Part shown: one piece after another, positions 1-7,623 of the stretch | How positions within the stretch are numbered: the first letter of the stretch is position 1 | How the letters are laid out: every line of letters starts with the position of its first letter | Assembly (NCBI GenBank): GCA_965202895.1 | Contig: OZ241901.1 | Location: 4,588,001 to 4,652,000 of the forward strand | DNA from: JAJDXW01 sp965202895 | GTDB taxonomy: Bacteria > Pseudomonadota > Gammaproteobacteria > HK1 | Direction: 5' to 3' | DNA length: 64,000 nt | Program-made: the position numbers and the translations under genes | Notes under the pieces: model-generated | Database searches by the model: none | Seen by the model: only the letters and a program-made list of their open reading frames with translations | Told to the model about the DNA's origin: nothing

Positions 1-2
1 GC

Positions 3-902
3 GCGGCCGACGCGCTCTTCGCGGCGGCCGAGCGGCGGGGCCACGCGATCGTCAGCGGCAAGACGATGATGGACCGCAACGCCCCCGAGGCGCTCCGCGA
101 CGACCCGGCCTCAGGGGTGCGCGACAGCGAGGCGCTCCTCGAACGCTGGCACGGCCGCGGGCGCCTGCGGTACGCGATCACGGTGCGTTTCGCGGTCACC
201 TCCACCGAGGCGCAGCTCCGGGCGGCCGGCGAGCTCGCCGCCGCCCACCCCGGCTGCCACGTGCACAGCCACCTCGCCGAGAGCGCCGGCGAGGTCGAGC
301 TCGTGCGCCGGCTCTTCCCCTGGGCGGCGGACTACACCGACGTGTACGACCGCTTCGGCCTCCTCGGGCCGCGGAGCGTGTTCGCACACGGGGTCCACCT
401 CTCGGAACGCGAGTGCGCGCGGCTGCACGAGACCGGGTCCCTCGTCGTGCACTGCCCTACCGCCAACACGTTCCTCGGCTCGGGGCTCTTCGACGGGGAC
501 CGCCTGGGCCGCGCGGAGCGCCCCGTACGCGTCGGGATCGCCACCGACGTCGGGGGCGGCACGAGCTACTCGATGCTCGCGACCCTCGGCGAGGCGTACA
601 AGGTGGCGATGCTCACCGGGCGGAAGCCGACCGCGCACGAGCTCTTCCACCTCGCGACGCGCGGGAACGCGGCGCACCTCGGCCTCGACGGCGAGATCGG
701 GACCATCGAGCCGGGGCGGTGGGCGGACCTGGTGGTCCTCGACCCGACCGCCACCCCGGTCCTCGAGGCCCGCAACGCGCTCTCGGAAAGCATCGAGGAC
801 ACGCTGTTCGCCCTCGCGATCCTCGGCGACGACCGGGCGGTGTGCGCCACCTACGTCGCCGGGCGCCTCGCCTGGCGCGCCCCCGCTGCGGACGGTCCCT
901 GA
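3..902 (+). CDS. guaD: Guanine deaminase, C-terminal part (5' end outside window)
   Basis: Cytosolic zinc amidohydrolase converting guanine to xanthine and ammonia in purine salvage or catabolism. About 299 residues are visible. The frame is open from the window edge and begins with the family segment GKTMMDRNAP. Visible metal or substrate motifs are VHSHLAES, FAHGVHLS, HCPTANTFLGSG and IATDVGGGTSYSM. The C-terminus has the usual amidohydrolase closing EIGTIEPGRWADLVVLDP. Guanine deaminases are normally about 430-450 residues, so roughly a third is missing upstream. An ATG inside the fragment (66) is not a credible start because the conserved sequence continues upstream of it. It converges with the malonyl-CoA decarboxylase gene. 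Confidence 0.93.
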   Translation, partial: AADALFAAAERRGHAIVSGKTMMDRNAPEALRDDPASGVRDSEALLERWHGRGRLRYAITVRFAVTSTEAQLRAAGELAAAHPGCHVHSHLAESAGEVELVRRLFPWAADYTDVYDRFGLLGPRSVFAHGVHLSERECARLHETGSLVVHCPTANTFLGSGLFDGDRLGRAERPVRVGIATDVGGGTSYSMLATLGEAYKVAMLTGRKPTAHELFHLATRGNAAHLGLDGEIGTIEPGRWADLVVLDPTATPVLEARNALSESIEDTLFALAILGDDRAVCATYVAGRLAWRAPAADGP

Positions 903-1153
903 GCGGGACGGGGGCAGGGCCTCTTCACGCTGACCGACTCGCGGCCAGGCATCGGCGCCCATCGCTCTTTCCGGGAACGGGAGCGGGCGGGCGTTCTCCG
1001 TTCAGGCGGCCCGACGTCCTCCAGCATCCCCCGACGCCCTCCGGATCGGGGTGCGGCCGGGCCGGACGGCGCGGGACGCGGGCGGGCGCGGCTCCCGCGG
1101 AGCGCGCCCGGATCACGTCGGGGCGGCCCGCCGCCCCTCCCCGCCTCCCGCCC
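903..1153. other. Convergent intergenic gap, nothing recognised
   Basis: A 251-base GC-rich gap between the stop codons of guaD (plus) and the malonyl-CoA decarboxylase gene (minus). I see no gene, clear terminator with a T tract, or repeat. Confidence 0.5.
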
Positions 1154-2470
1154 CTACGCCGGCCCTTCCCCGGGCCCGTCCGCGAGGGCCGCCACCGCGG
1201 CCGCATGGGCGATCCGCCCTTCGTTGACGTAGGCCTCGTGGTTGGCGACCACCTCCGCTTCGTCGTAGACGTAGTTCACCATCACCCCGCCCGACTGGGC
1301 GAGGCCGGAGGCCGAGGGGTCCGCCATCCAGTTCAGCCGTTCGAGCCGCGCACCGTTCCGCAGGTGGAAACGGGCCACCGGATCGAGGGGTTGCCGGCCC
1401 CGCTTCTCGTGGAGCAGGTAGCGCGCGCAGAGCCGGAGCACCCGCGGCCCGAGGTCGTCGGACGGCCAGTCGGCGCCCTCGACGTCACCGAGGCCGCCCT
1501 CGTCGGCCCGCCGGCCCTCCCGGGCGGCCCCGGCCAGCCACTTCCGGAACCCGGGGATGGGCGACAGGGTGGCGAACGTGCGCAGCCCCGGCATCTCCGC
1601 CGCGAGCTCGTGCACCACCTGCTTGATGAGGAAGTTGCCGAACGAGATCCCGACGAGGCCGCGCTGGCAGTTGCTGATCGAGTAGAACACCGCGGTGTCC
1701 GCCTCGAGGTCCGGCTCCACCTCCCCGAAGATGAGGTCCTGTACGGAGCTCGCGAGCCCGCGGCAGAGCGCGACCTCCACGAAGATGAGGGGCTCGTCGG
1801 GCAGGGAGGGATGAAAGAACCCGAAGCAGCGCCGGTCCGCTCCGAGGCGCCGCCGCAGGTCCTCCCAGTCGAGGATCTGGTGCACCGCTTCGTACTCGAT
1901 GATCTTCTCCAGCACGATGGCCGGGGTGTGCCAGTCGATGCGCCGGAGCTCGAGAAACCCGCGGTTGAACCACGCGCGGAGGAGGTGGAGGAAGTCCTCG
2001 TCGAGGGGACGGAGCTCCGGGAGCTCCGGGAGCGCGTCGAGCAGCGCCTCGCGCATCGCGAGGAGGTCGGACATGCCGTTCGGGGAGGTGTTGAGGAGGC
2101 CGAGCAGGTCGCGGCGCGGCGGCTCGGCCGCCCGTGCGAGCGCGGCCGCGGTCTCCGGGCCGGGAGCCTCCCGGTATGCCTCGACGGCCCGGCCGAGGGC
2201 GGCGGGCTCCGGTCCGAGCTCGTGGGTGAGGAACCGGAAGAGCTCGCGCCGGCCGCGGCCGTCGAGCCGGGCGAACGCATCGAGGGCGCCGCGGGCCAAG
2301 GTCACCACCGACGCCTCGCCGCGGGTGCGGAGCAGGGTCCGGCAGACGTCCCGGACGTCGCCGCCCGCCCCCGGCGCGGCCGGGCCCGTGCGCCGCCCGG
2401 TGAACAACCCCCCGCGCGCCTTCGCGAGGTTCGCCATCACCTCCCGCCAGAACGCGCCCGCGAACCTCAT
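1154..2470 (-). CDS. Malonyl-CoA decarboxylase
   Basis: Cytosolic enzyme decarboxylating malonyl-CoA to acetyl-CoA, removing the fatty-acid synthesis precursor or allowing malonate use. The 438 residues match the family length. The N-terminal helical part is followed by LLNTSPNGMSDLLAMRE, the FNRGFLELRRIDWHTPA region and WEDLRRRL. The GNAT-like catalytic part follows with FFHPSLPDEPLIFVEVAL, YSISNCQRGLVGISFGN and TLSPIPGFRKWL. The ATG at 2470 overlaps the stop of the upstream membrane-protein gene (ATGA), so the two are translationally coupled. It is last in a three-gene minus-strand operon. No matA-type regulator or malonyl-CoA ligase gene lies next to it. Confidence 0.93.
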   Translation of the reverse strand: MRFAGAFWREVMANLAKARGGLFTGRRTGPAAPGAGGDVRDVCRTLLRTRGEASVVTLARGALDAFARLDGRGRRELFRFLTHELGPEPAALGRAVEAYREAPGPETAAALARAAEPPRRDLLGLLNTSPNGMSDLLAMREALLDALPELPELRPLDEDFLHLLRAWFNRGFLELRRIDWHTPAIVLEKIIEYEAVHQILDWEDLRRRLGADRRCFGFFHPSLPDEPLIFVEVALCRGLASSVQDLIFGEVEPDLEADTAVFYSISNCQRGLVGISFGNFLIKQVVHELAAEMPGLRTFATLSPIPGFRKWLAGAAREGRRADEGGLGDVEGADWPSDDLGPRVLRLCARYLLHEKRGRQPLDPVARFHLRNGARLERLNWMADPSASGLAQSGGVMVNYVYDEAEVVANHEAYVNEGRIAHAAAVAALADGPGEGPA

Positions 2471-2889
2471 GGCGCGGCGGCGCCCTCCTCCCGGAGGAGC
2501 GGCGCGGGGCGCGGGGCGTAGCCGCTCCGACGAACGGCGAGGTGGCCCAGCATCAGCACGAAGCAGGCGAGCACGAACAGCTTGTTGACGAACCAGTTCG
2601 TCGTCCAGATCGTCCACCGCGGCTCGTCGAGGAAGAGGAAGGAGACGAGCTTCGCGGCCACGATCCCGGTCTCGGCGAGCGCGACGAGGAGGGCGAGGAC
2701 GAAGACGTACCGCGGCCGGGCGAGTAGCGCCCAGCCGAGCCAGACGTGGACCACGGGCCAGAAATCGAGGTACACGTGGGCGCCCGCGGGGAGCCCGTGC
2801 GCAACCGCGTATGCGACGGGAAAGAGGTACTTGATCACCACCGTCCACGCGGCGAGCACGAAGAGGAAGTGGGCGAGGAAGGCGGTCAC
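2467..2889 (-). CDS. Small integral membrane protein, function unknown
   Basis: 140 residues from a GTG start that overlaps the TGA of the upstream aldo/keto reductase (GTGA). Its own stop overlaps the ATG of the malonyl-CoA decarboxylase. About four hydrophobic helices are visible: FLAHFLFVLAAWTVVIKYLF near the N-terminus, YLDFWPVVHVWLGWALL, VFVLALLVALAETGIVAAKL and the segment WFVNKLFVLACFVLMLGHLA. The tail is Arg/Pro/Glu-rich and probably cytosolic. I do not recognise the family. The tight coupling to a Tat-exported ferredoxin-fused reductase suggests it could be that protein's membrane partner or an electron conduit; this is inference only. Confidence 0.75.
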   Translation of the reverse strand: MTAFLAHFLFVLAAWTVVIKYLFPVAYAVAHGLPAGAHVYLDFWPVVHVWLGWALLARPRYVFVLALLVALAETGIVAAKLVSFLFLDEPRWTIWTTNWFVNKLFVLACFVLMLGHLAVRRSGYAPRPAPLLREEGAAAP

Positions 2890-4115
2890 GAGAGGGCGCG
2901 CGCGCCTCGGCCGAGCCGGAGGGCGGTGTCCCGGGTGAACGCGGCGACGGGGATGCCGGCCGGGCAGGCGCCGAGGCACGGCGCCCCGTCGCAGGCGAGG
3001 CACGCGCCGGCGCCGGCCCCGAGGGCGGCGTAGGCCGCGCGAGCGAGCGCCGGGTCCCGGTAGTCGACCTCGTACATCCGGGTCCTGAGCACCTCGGAGA
3101 TCTCGACCCCGGCCGGACAGACCTCCGCGCAGGCGCCGCAGCCGGGACGGCAGTACCGCGGCCCCTGGAGCTCGGCGTAGCGCCCGAGCAGGGCGAGCTC
3201 CCCCGCCCCCGGCGGTCCGGCGCCGGAGGCCGCGACGTACTCGTCGATGGACGCGGCGTCCGTCATCGACACCACCAGGCCGTCGACGTACGGGCGGGAG
3301 AGGACCCACCGGAATGCGGCCTGCGCGAAGGTGGCCCCGCCCGTCTCCCAGGGCCGCACGTCGTTGAGGCGCGCCCCCATCAGGGTCTTCATCGCGACCA
3401 CCCCGACCCCCTTCGCGCGCGCCCGCTCGAGCACCCGGGTGAGCCCGGTCTGCGGGGCCACGAAGTGGAAGCGCGCGCGCATCTTCTCGAAGAAGCTCGC
3501 GTCCTCGGCGAAGTTGCAGGCGGCGAGGACGACGTCGGCGAGATCGTGGTCGAGGGCGTAGTCGAGGCATTCGACGAGGGCGCTGCCGTGGCCGGACACG
3601 CCGCGGAAACGGATCTTGCCGTCCCGGACCGCCCGGTCCGTGAACTCGCGCCACTCGGGGTTCTGGAGGCGCCGCACGTCGTTCACCGCGTGGTTGAAGT
3701 AGACGTCGACGTAGTCGGTGCGAAGGCGCCGCAGCGACCCCTCCAGGGCGGCGGCCATCGACGCGCGGGTCTCGCCGCTCCAGGCCTTGTGCTTCGACGT
3801 GACGACGAAGCGGCCGCGCCGGCCCCGGAGGGCCTCGCCGATCGCTTCCTCCGCGTCGCCGCCCCGATAGCTCTCGGCGGTGTCGAAGAGGGTCACGCCG
3901 CGTTCCGCCGCGTGGCGGACGAGGCGGGGATCGGAGGAGCGGCTCGAGCCGAAGGAGACGTCGGAGACCTCGAGGCCGGTGCGCCCGAGCGTCACGTAGC
4001 GCCGGATGCGGGGCGGCCCGGTCCCGCCGCCCGCCGCCGGACCGAGCCCCGCGAGACCGGCCGTCAGCCCGGCGGTGAGCCCGGCTCCCGCCCCGAGGAA
4101 TCGCCGCCGGTCCAT
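2886..4115 (-). CDS. Tat-exported aldo/keto reductase with C-terminal ferredoxin domain
   Basis: 409 residues. It starts MDRRRFLGAGAG, a twin-arginine signal followed by a hydrophobic segment, so periplasmic export in folded form is expected. Residues from about 45 match the aldo/keto reductase barrel: YVTLGRTGLEVSDVSFG, the LFDTAESY segment containing catalytic-type Asp and Tyr, and VVTSKHKAW with Lys. The C-terminus carries two Cys clusters (CRPGCGACAEVCPAG and CLACDGAPCLGACPAG) typical of 4Fe-4S binding. ATG 4115 is preceded by GGGAGACGGAG. First gene of the operon with the membrane protein and malonyl-CoA decarboxylase. A similar fusion family is annotated as Fe-S-containing aldo/keto reductase; the substrate is unknown. 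Confidence 0.88.
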   Translation of the reverse strand: MDRRRFLGAGAGLTAGLTAGLAGLGPAAGGGTGPPRIRRYVTLGRTGLEVSDVSFGSSRSSDPRLVRHAAERGVTLFDTAESYRGGDAEEAIGEALRGRRGRFVVTSKHKAWSGETRASMAAALEGSLRRLRTDYVDVYFNHAVNDVRRLQNPEWREFTDRAVRDGKIRFRGVSGHGSALVECLDYALDHDLADVVLAACNFAEDASFFEKMRARFHFVAPQTGLTRVLERARAKGVGVVAMKTLMGARLNDVRPWETGGATFAQAAFRWVLSRPYVDGLVVSMTDAASIDEYVAASGAGPPGAGELALLGRYAELQGPRYCRPGCGACAEVCPAGVEISEVLRTRMYEVDYRDPALARAAYAALGAGAGACLACDGAPCLGACPAGIPVAAFTRDTALRLGRGARALS

Positions 4116-4278
4116 CTCCGTCTCCCGCTTCGCCGACCCGGCTCCCGACCCCGTGATCGTACCGCGGCCGCCGGCCCGACGTCCGCGCCCCCGGCGCCAG
4201 GGATCGGCGCCCGGCCGTGCGCTCCCGGCGCCCGGCCCTTCATCCCGATACCGGCCGGGCGCAAGGCCCGGCTTGCGA

Positions 4279-4622
4279 GAGGCATGCGCGCGGTGGGGTT
4301 GTCGCCGGGCACGCCTCTCGCGAACGCTCTTGGGCACGGCGTCCTGGGAACGCTCGTGTCCCGCCCGCATCGATCGGCGGCGGCCTCGCCGTCCCATTTG
4401 CGGGCGGGACACGAGCGTTCCCAGGACGCCGTGCCCGCGCCAGTGGCTCCGTGGGGTGAAATCCGCCGGCAACCCCCTCGAACCGAACCCGAACCACGGA
4501 AGAACGCCGTCTCCGTGGGGATGAACAATATCTCCACCCCCGATCTCGACCCGCTAGATCTCGACCCGCTATATCAAGAGGTTGCAAACAGCGCCCGGGG
4601 CTCTGCAAGCCTCGGCCGGGGG
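4279..4622. repeat. Dispersed palindromic repeat, copy A
   Basis: About 345 bases starting with GAGGCATGCGCGCGGTGGGG. It contains a perfect 34-bp inverted repeat (arms 4335-4368 and 4400-4433, 31-base loop). A second module follows with CCGTGGGGTGAAATCCG and CTCCGTGGGGATGAA, ending near CAAACAGCGCCCGGGG. It is followed directly by copy B. Another full copy lies at 61361-61690 and a partial one near 57405. The open frames through it are spurious. Transcribed, each arm pair would form a very stable hairpin. I do not recognise the family. Confidence 0.85.
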
Positions 4623-4624
4623 AA

Positions 4625-4972
4625 GAGGCATGTGCGCGGTGGGGTTGTCGCCGGGCATGCCTCTCGCGAACGCTCTTGGGCACGGCGTCCTGGGAACGCT
4701 CGTGTCCCGCGCGCATCGATCGTCGGCGGCCTCGCCATCCCATTTGCGGGCGGGACACAAGCGTCTGGAAGACGCGCCGTTCCCAGGACGCCGTGCCCGC
4801 GCAAGTGGCTCCGTGGGGTGAAATCCGCCGGCAACCCCCTCGAACCGAACCCGAACCACGGAAGAACGCCGTCTCCGTGGGGGTGAAGAATATCTCGACC
4901 CCCGATCTCCACCCGCTGTATCGAGAGGTTGCAAACAGCGCCCGGGGCTCCGCGAGCCTCGGCCGGGGGAAG
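4625..4972. repeat. Dispersed palindromic repeat, copy B
   Basis: Direct tandem copy of the preceding repeat, starting GAGGCATGTGCGCGG and ending in the same CAAACAGCGCCCGGGG module. Its right hairpin arm carries an extra short palindrome (GCGTCTGGAAGACGC) that copy A lacks and that copy C carries in its left arm, so the copies are mosaics. Confidence 0.83.
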
Positions 4973-5031
4973 CCCAAGCTCGGGCGGCCGGCCCACGGCC
5001 ATTCCGGCCGGCTTGGCGTTCGTCTCGTGGT

Positions 5032-5069
5032 CTCCCCATCCGGGAGGCCCCGTCCTCCGGGATGGGGAG
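5032..5069. promoter_or_regulatory. 16-bp inverted repeat upstream of the serine protease autotransporter
   Basis: Arms 5032-5047 and 5054-5069 pair with a single mismatch across a 6-base loop. It lies just upstream of a perfect TATAAT at 5081, covering the place where a -35 element would be. It could be an operator or a hairpin that insulates the promoter; the sequence does not decide between these. Confidence 0.5.
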
Positions 5070-5080
5070 GCGCTGCTTCG

Positions 5081-5086
5081 TATAAT
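5081..5086 (+). promoter_or_regulatory. Candidate -10 element TATAAT for the S8 autotransporter
   Basis: A perfect TATAAT in very GC-rich surroundings, 118 bases upstream of the ATG at 5204. No good TTGACA-like -35 is seen 16-18 bases upstream, where a strong inverted repeat lies instead. Activator dependence is possible. Confidence 0.5.
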
Positions 5087-5203
5087 GCGCCGCGGTGCAG
5101 CCGGGCAGGGGTGTCCCGGGCTTGCCGGACGCGGTGGTGGAGCCCCCGCCCGCGGGGCCGTCCATGCGCGGTGATGGGGAGCACCTCGCGAGGGAAGGGG
5201 TCG

Positions 5204-7609
5204 ATGAAGAAGCTCTTCGCAGTCGTGGTCCTGGCTGGTGTGCTCGCCGGGTGCGGGGGAGGCGGCGATGGCGGGGGAGGTGGAGGAACCCCTCCGCCTC
5301 CGACCCCGCCGGCCGAGGACCCATCACCTGCCCCCTCCCCTCCCCCCCCCCCGGAGAGCCCACCGCCGGAAAGCCCGCCCGAGAACCCGTTGCCCGAGCC
5401 CACGCAGCCCGAGAGCCCGCCACCTTCTCTCCCGGCCCTCTCCGTTCCTACCACCGCCCCTCCCCCCACGGCGCCCGCCGACAACGCATTCTCGCGCCAC
5501 GAAGAGTTCTTCACGCGCGTCGAAGGAAGGTCCCTCAACTGGGCCCCCGGCGCGGTCAGGGCCGAGATCGCCTACGAACGGCTGGCGCAGAGGCGTCGGG
5601 GCGAGCTGCCCGGCCAGGGCGTGAAGGTCACCGTGATCGATACGGGGATCCGTCGCGAGCATTGGGAGTTCGACCGGGACAGGACCAGCGAGGAGACCCA
5701 TGACGGGGACGGGGACCTCTCCGGGGCCACGGCCAGCCACGGTACGATGGTCGCGAGCCTCATCGGCGCGCAGCGTGACGGTGCCGGCGTCCCCATGGAC
5801 GTAGACGTATCGGCCCGCGACTTCCACGGGATCGCCTGGGGCGCGGCGATGCACGTCGTAGGGATCCCCCTGGGGTCGGGGGCTCGCCCGGAAACCTACC
5901 GGCCGATCACACTCGATCAGCTGCAAGGGGATGATTCCGACTCTGCCGCAATACTGACCAAAGCCCTGCTCAGCCAGAGCGGCCCCGACGTCATCAACAT
6001 GAGCTTCGGGTACCGCGGGCTGGTGGAGAAGTACACCGAAACCGAGCTGCGAAGCAACATCGCAACCTGGATCCGGGCCGCGTCGCAGGAGAGGACCCCG
6101 GCGCGGGACCGTGCGTTGCTCGTCCACTCGGCGGGGAACCACAACGAGGACCCGTGCCGGATGTCGACCCCCCGGGTCGGCGCCTCATGCGTCGGGGAGA
6201 CCGCTTCGAAGCAGGGTACGCTCGCCGCGTCCTCGCCGGGCGTGCGCTCGGGGGCGATGGCGCACGTCGCCGAGCTTCGCCCGCACTCGGTCGTGGTCGT
6301 GTCCGTCGGGCGCGACGGGCAGATCAGCGACTTCAGCAACCGGTGCGGGATCGCGGCCAAGTGGTGCATCGCGGCGCCGGGGGAGGAAATGCTCGTCGCG
6401 TACTGGGGGCCGACTCGCGAGGGCGTTCCCGGGGCCGAAGGCTACGATACACGACAGGGCACCTCGTTCGCGGCTCCGGTCGTGTCGGGGGGCCTCGCCG
6501 TGGTGATGCACTACTTCCGCGGGCAGCTCGGCAACACCGAGGTCCTGGCGCGGGTGCTCGGGACCGCGGACGTGTCCCCCGACCGGGTGCCCGAGGGCGC
6601 GCAATGCCCTGCCCACCTCGACACCGACGGCGACCGCTCCGCGTGCGAGCTCTCCTCGACGCACGGGCGGGGGCTGATGAACCTCGATCGGGCGACCCGT
6701 CCGGTGGGAACGCTCGGCACGGGGGTGCAGGGGCACGAGGCTCCTCTGGCCTGGTCGACCCTGCGGACCCCCGCCGCCTGGGGGGACCTCTCGGGCCGTC
6801 TCGGGGAGGCCGAGATCGCAGGCTTCGATCGGTGGAACGCCCCGTTCTGGGTGCCGCTGCGGTCGCGCTTCTCGCCCGCCGCGGACACCGCCGCCGCCGT
6901 CCTCCCCGCCTTCGCGGCGGAGGCCGGCGAGGCCGATCTGCCCGCTTGGCGGGGCCTGTCCTGGACGCCCCACCGGGGGCCTTCCCCGGAGCGGCTCCGC
7001 TTCGCCTGGACGGCGGACGAGGCGGGAGGCCTGCGCGCGGGGGGATTCTCGCTCGCCTCGCGGGGCGGGCGCCTGCGTACCGGGCTCGTCTTCGAGCAGG
7101 GGGGGCTCCTCGGCGGCTCGGGCGCAGGGGCCTTCGCCGGGGAGGCGGTGCACGGCATGGTCTTCGGCACGTTCCGGAAGGGCTGGCCCCTCGGAAGGGA
7201 GCCGGGGCTGCGCCTCCGGGTCTCGGCGACCCTGGCCGGGGGCCGCCGGGGGGGAGACCGGGGCCTGCTGCGCGGCGCCCGCGGCCTCTACAGCGCGGGC
7301 CTTCTCGCCCTGGAGCGCGGGGACGAAGGCGGGGTGACCACGCTCTCGGTGGAGCAGCCGCTCCGCGCGGAGGGCGGGAGCGCGAGCTTCCGGCGTCCGG
7401 TCGGAAGGACCAGGGACGGGGATTGGGTGTACCGCACGCTCGAGGTCGGGCTTCGCCCGGAGGCCCGGGCGCTCGCGCTGGGGCTCCGCCACGAGCGCCC
7501 GCTCGGGAGAGGGCGGATCGTCTTCGGGGCGAGCCACACGGTGGACGCGGGGCACGTTCCGGGCGAGGAGGAGACCTCGCTCGGGGCCCGCTACCGTCTG
7601 CGCTTCTGA
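5204..7609 (+). CDS. S8 (subtilisin-like) serine protease autotransporter lipoprotein, NalP-like
   Basis: 801 residues. The N-terminus MKKLFAVVVLAGVLAGC ends in a lipobox with Cys17, followed by Gly and a long Pro/Ser/Glu linker (about 28-90). The peptidase S8 domain follows with Asp146 (VIDTG), His179 (SHGTMVA), HSAGNHN with the oxyanion Asn, and Ser421 (GTSFAAPVVSGG). The remaining ~300 residues are amphipathic strands ending YRLRF, as in autotransporter beta-barrels. Expected role: surface-anchored protease that cleaves itself or other surface proteins, as Neisseria NalP and Bordetella SphB1 do. The ATG at 5204 has AGGGAAGGGG before it. An 11-C run (5342-5352) lies in the linker; one-base slippage would switch the gene off. 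Confidence 0.85.
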   Translation: MKKLFAVVVLAGVLAGCGGGGDGGGGGGTPPPPTPPAEDPSPAPSPPPPPESPPPESPPENPLPEPTQPESPPPSLPALSVPTTAPPPTAPADNAFSRHEEFFTRVEGRSLNWAPGAVRAEIAYERLAQRRRGELPGQGVKVTVIDTGIRREHWEFDRDRTSEETHDGDGDLSGATASHGTMVASLIGAQRDGAGVPMDVDVSARDFHGIAWGAAMHVVGIPLGSGARPETYRPITLDQLQGDDSDSAAILTKALLSQSGPDVINMSFGYRGLVEKYTETELRSNIATWIRAASQERTPARDRALLVHSAGNHNEDPCRMSTPRVGASCVGETASKQGTLAASSPGVRSGAMAHVAELRPHSVVVVSVGRDGQISDFSNRCGIAAKWCIAAPGEEMLVAYWGPTREGVPGAEGYDTRQGTSFAAPVVSGGLAVVMHYFRGQLGNTEVLARVLGTADVSPDRVPEGAQCPAHLDTDGDRSACELSSTHGRGLMNLDRATRPVGTLGTGVQGHEAPLAWSTLRTPAAWGDLSGRLGEAEIAGFDRWNAPFWVPLRSRFSPAADTAAAVLPAFAAEAGEADLPAWRGLSWTPHRGPSPERLRFAWTADEAGGLRAGGFSLASRGGRLRTGLVFEQGGLLGGSGAGAFAGEAVHGMVFGTFRKGWPLGREPGLRLRVSATLAGGRRGGDRGLLRGARGLYSAGLLALERGDEGGVTTLSVEQPLRAEGGSASFRRPVGRTRDGDWVYRTLEVGLRPEARALALGLRHERPLGRGRIVFGASHTVDAGHVPGEEETSLGARYRLRF
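5342..5352 (+). repeat. Poly-C tract (11) in the coding region of the S8 autotransporter
   Basis: Eleven consecutive C encode part of the Pro-rich linker, in frame in this sequence. A gain or loss not divisible by three would truncate the protease before its catalytic domain. Neisseria nalP is known to phase-vary through a poly-C tract, which makes the position suggestive. Confidence 0.7.
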
Positions 7610-7623
7610 GGCGGAAGAGGACC

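Noticed and set aside
413..2521. 702-codon plus-strand open frame
   Set aside because: Arg/Pro/Gly-rich shadow of guaD and of malonyl-CoA decarboxylase; no protein features.
4279..4972. CRISPR array
   Set aside because: Only two tandem ~345-base units with internal hairpins; no short direct repeats with unique spacers and no cas genes.
4064..5538. Several long frames through the repeat copies (LVSRPQMGRRGRR-type sequences)
   Set aside because: They follow the palindromic repeat DNA and recur wherever it does, on both strands; typical spurious proteins.
7099..7105. Seven-G run in the protease barrel as another phase tract
   Set aside because: Runs of seven are common at this GC content; not exceptional like the 11- and 13-base tracts.
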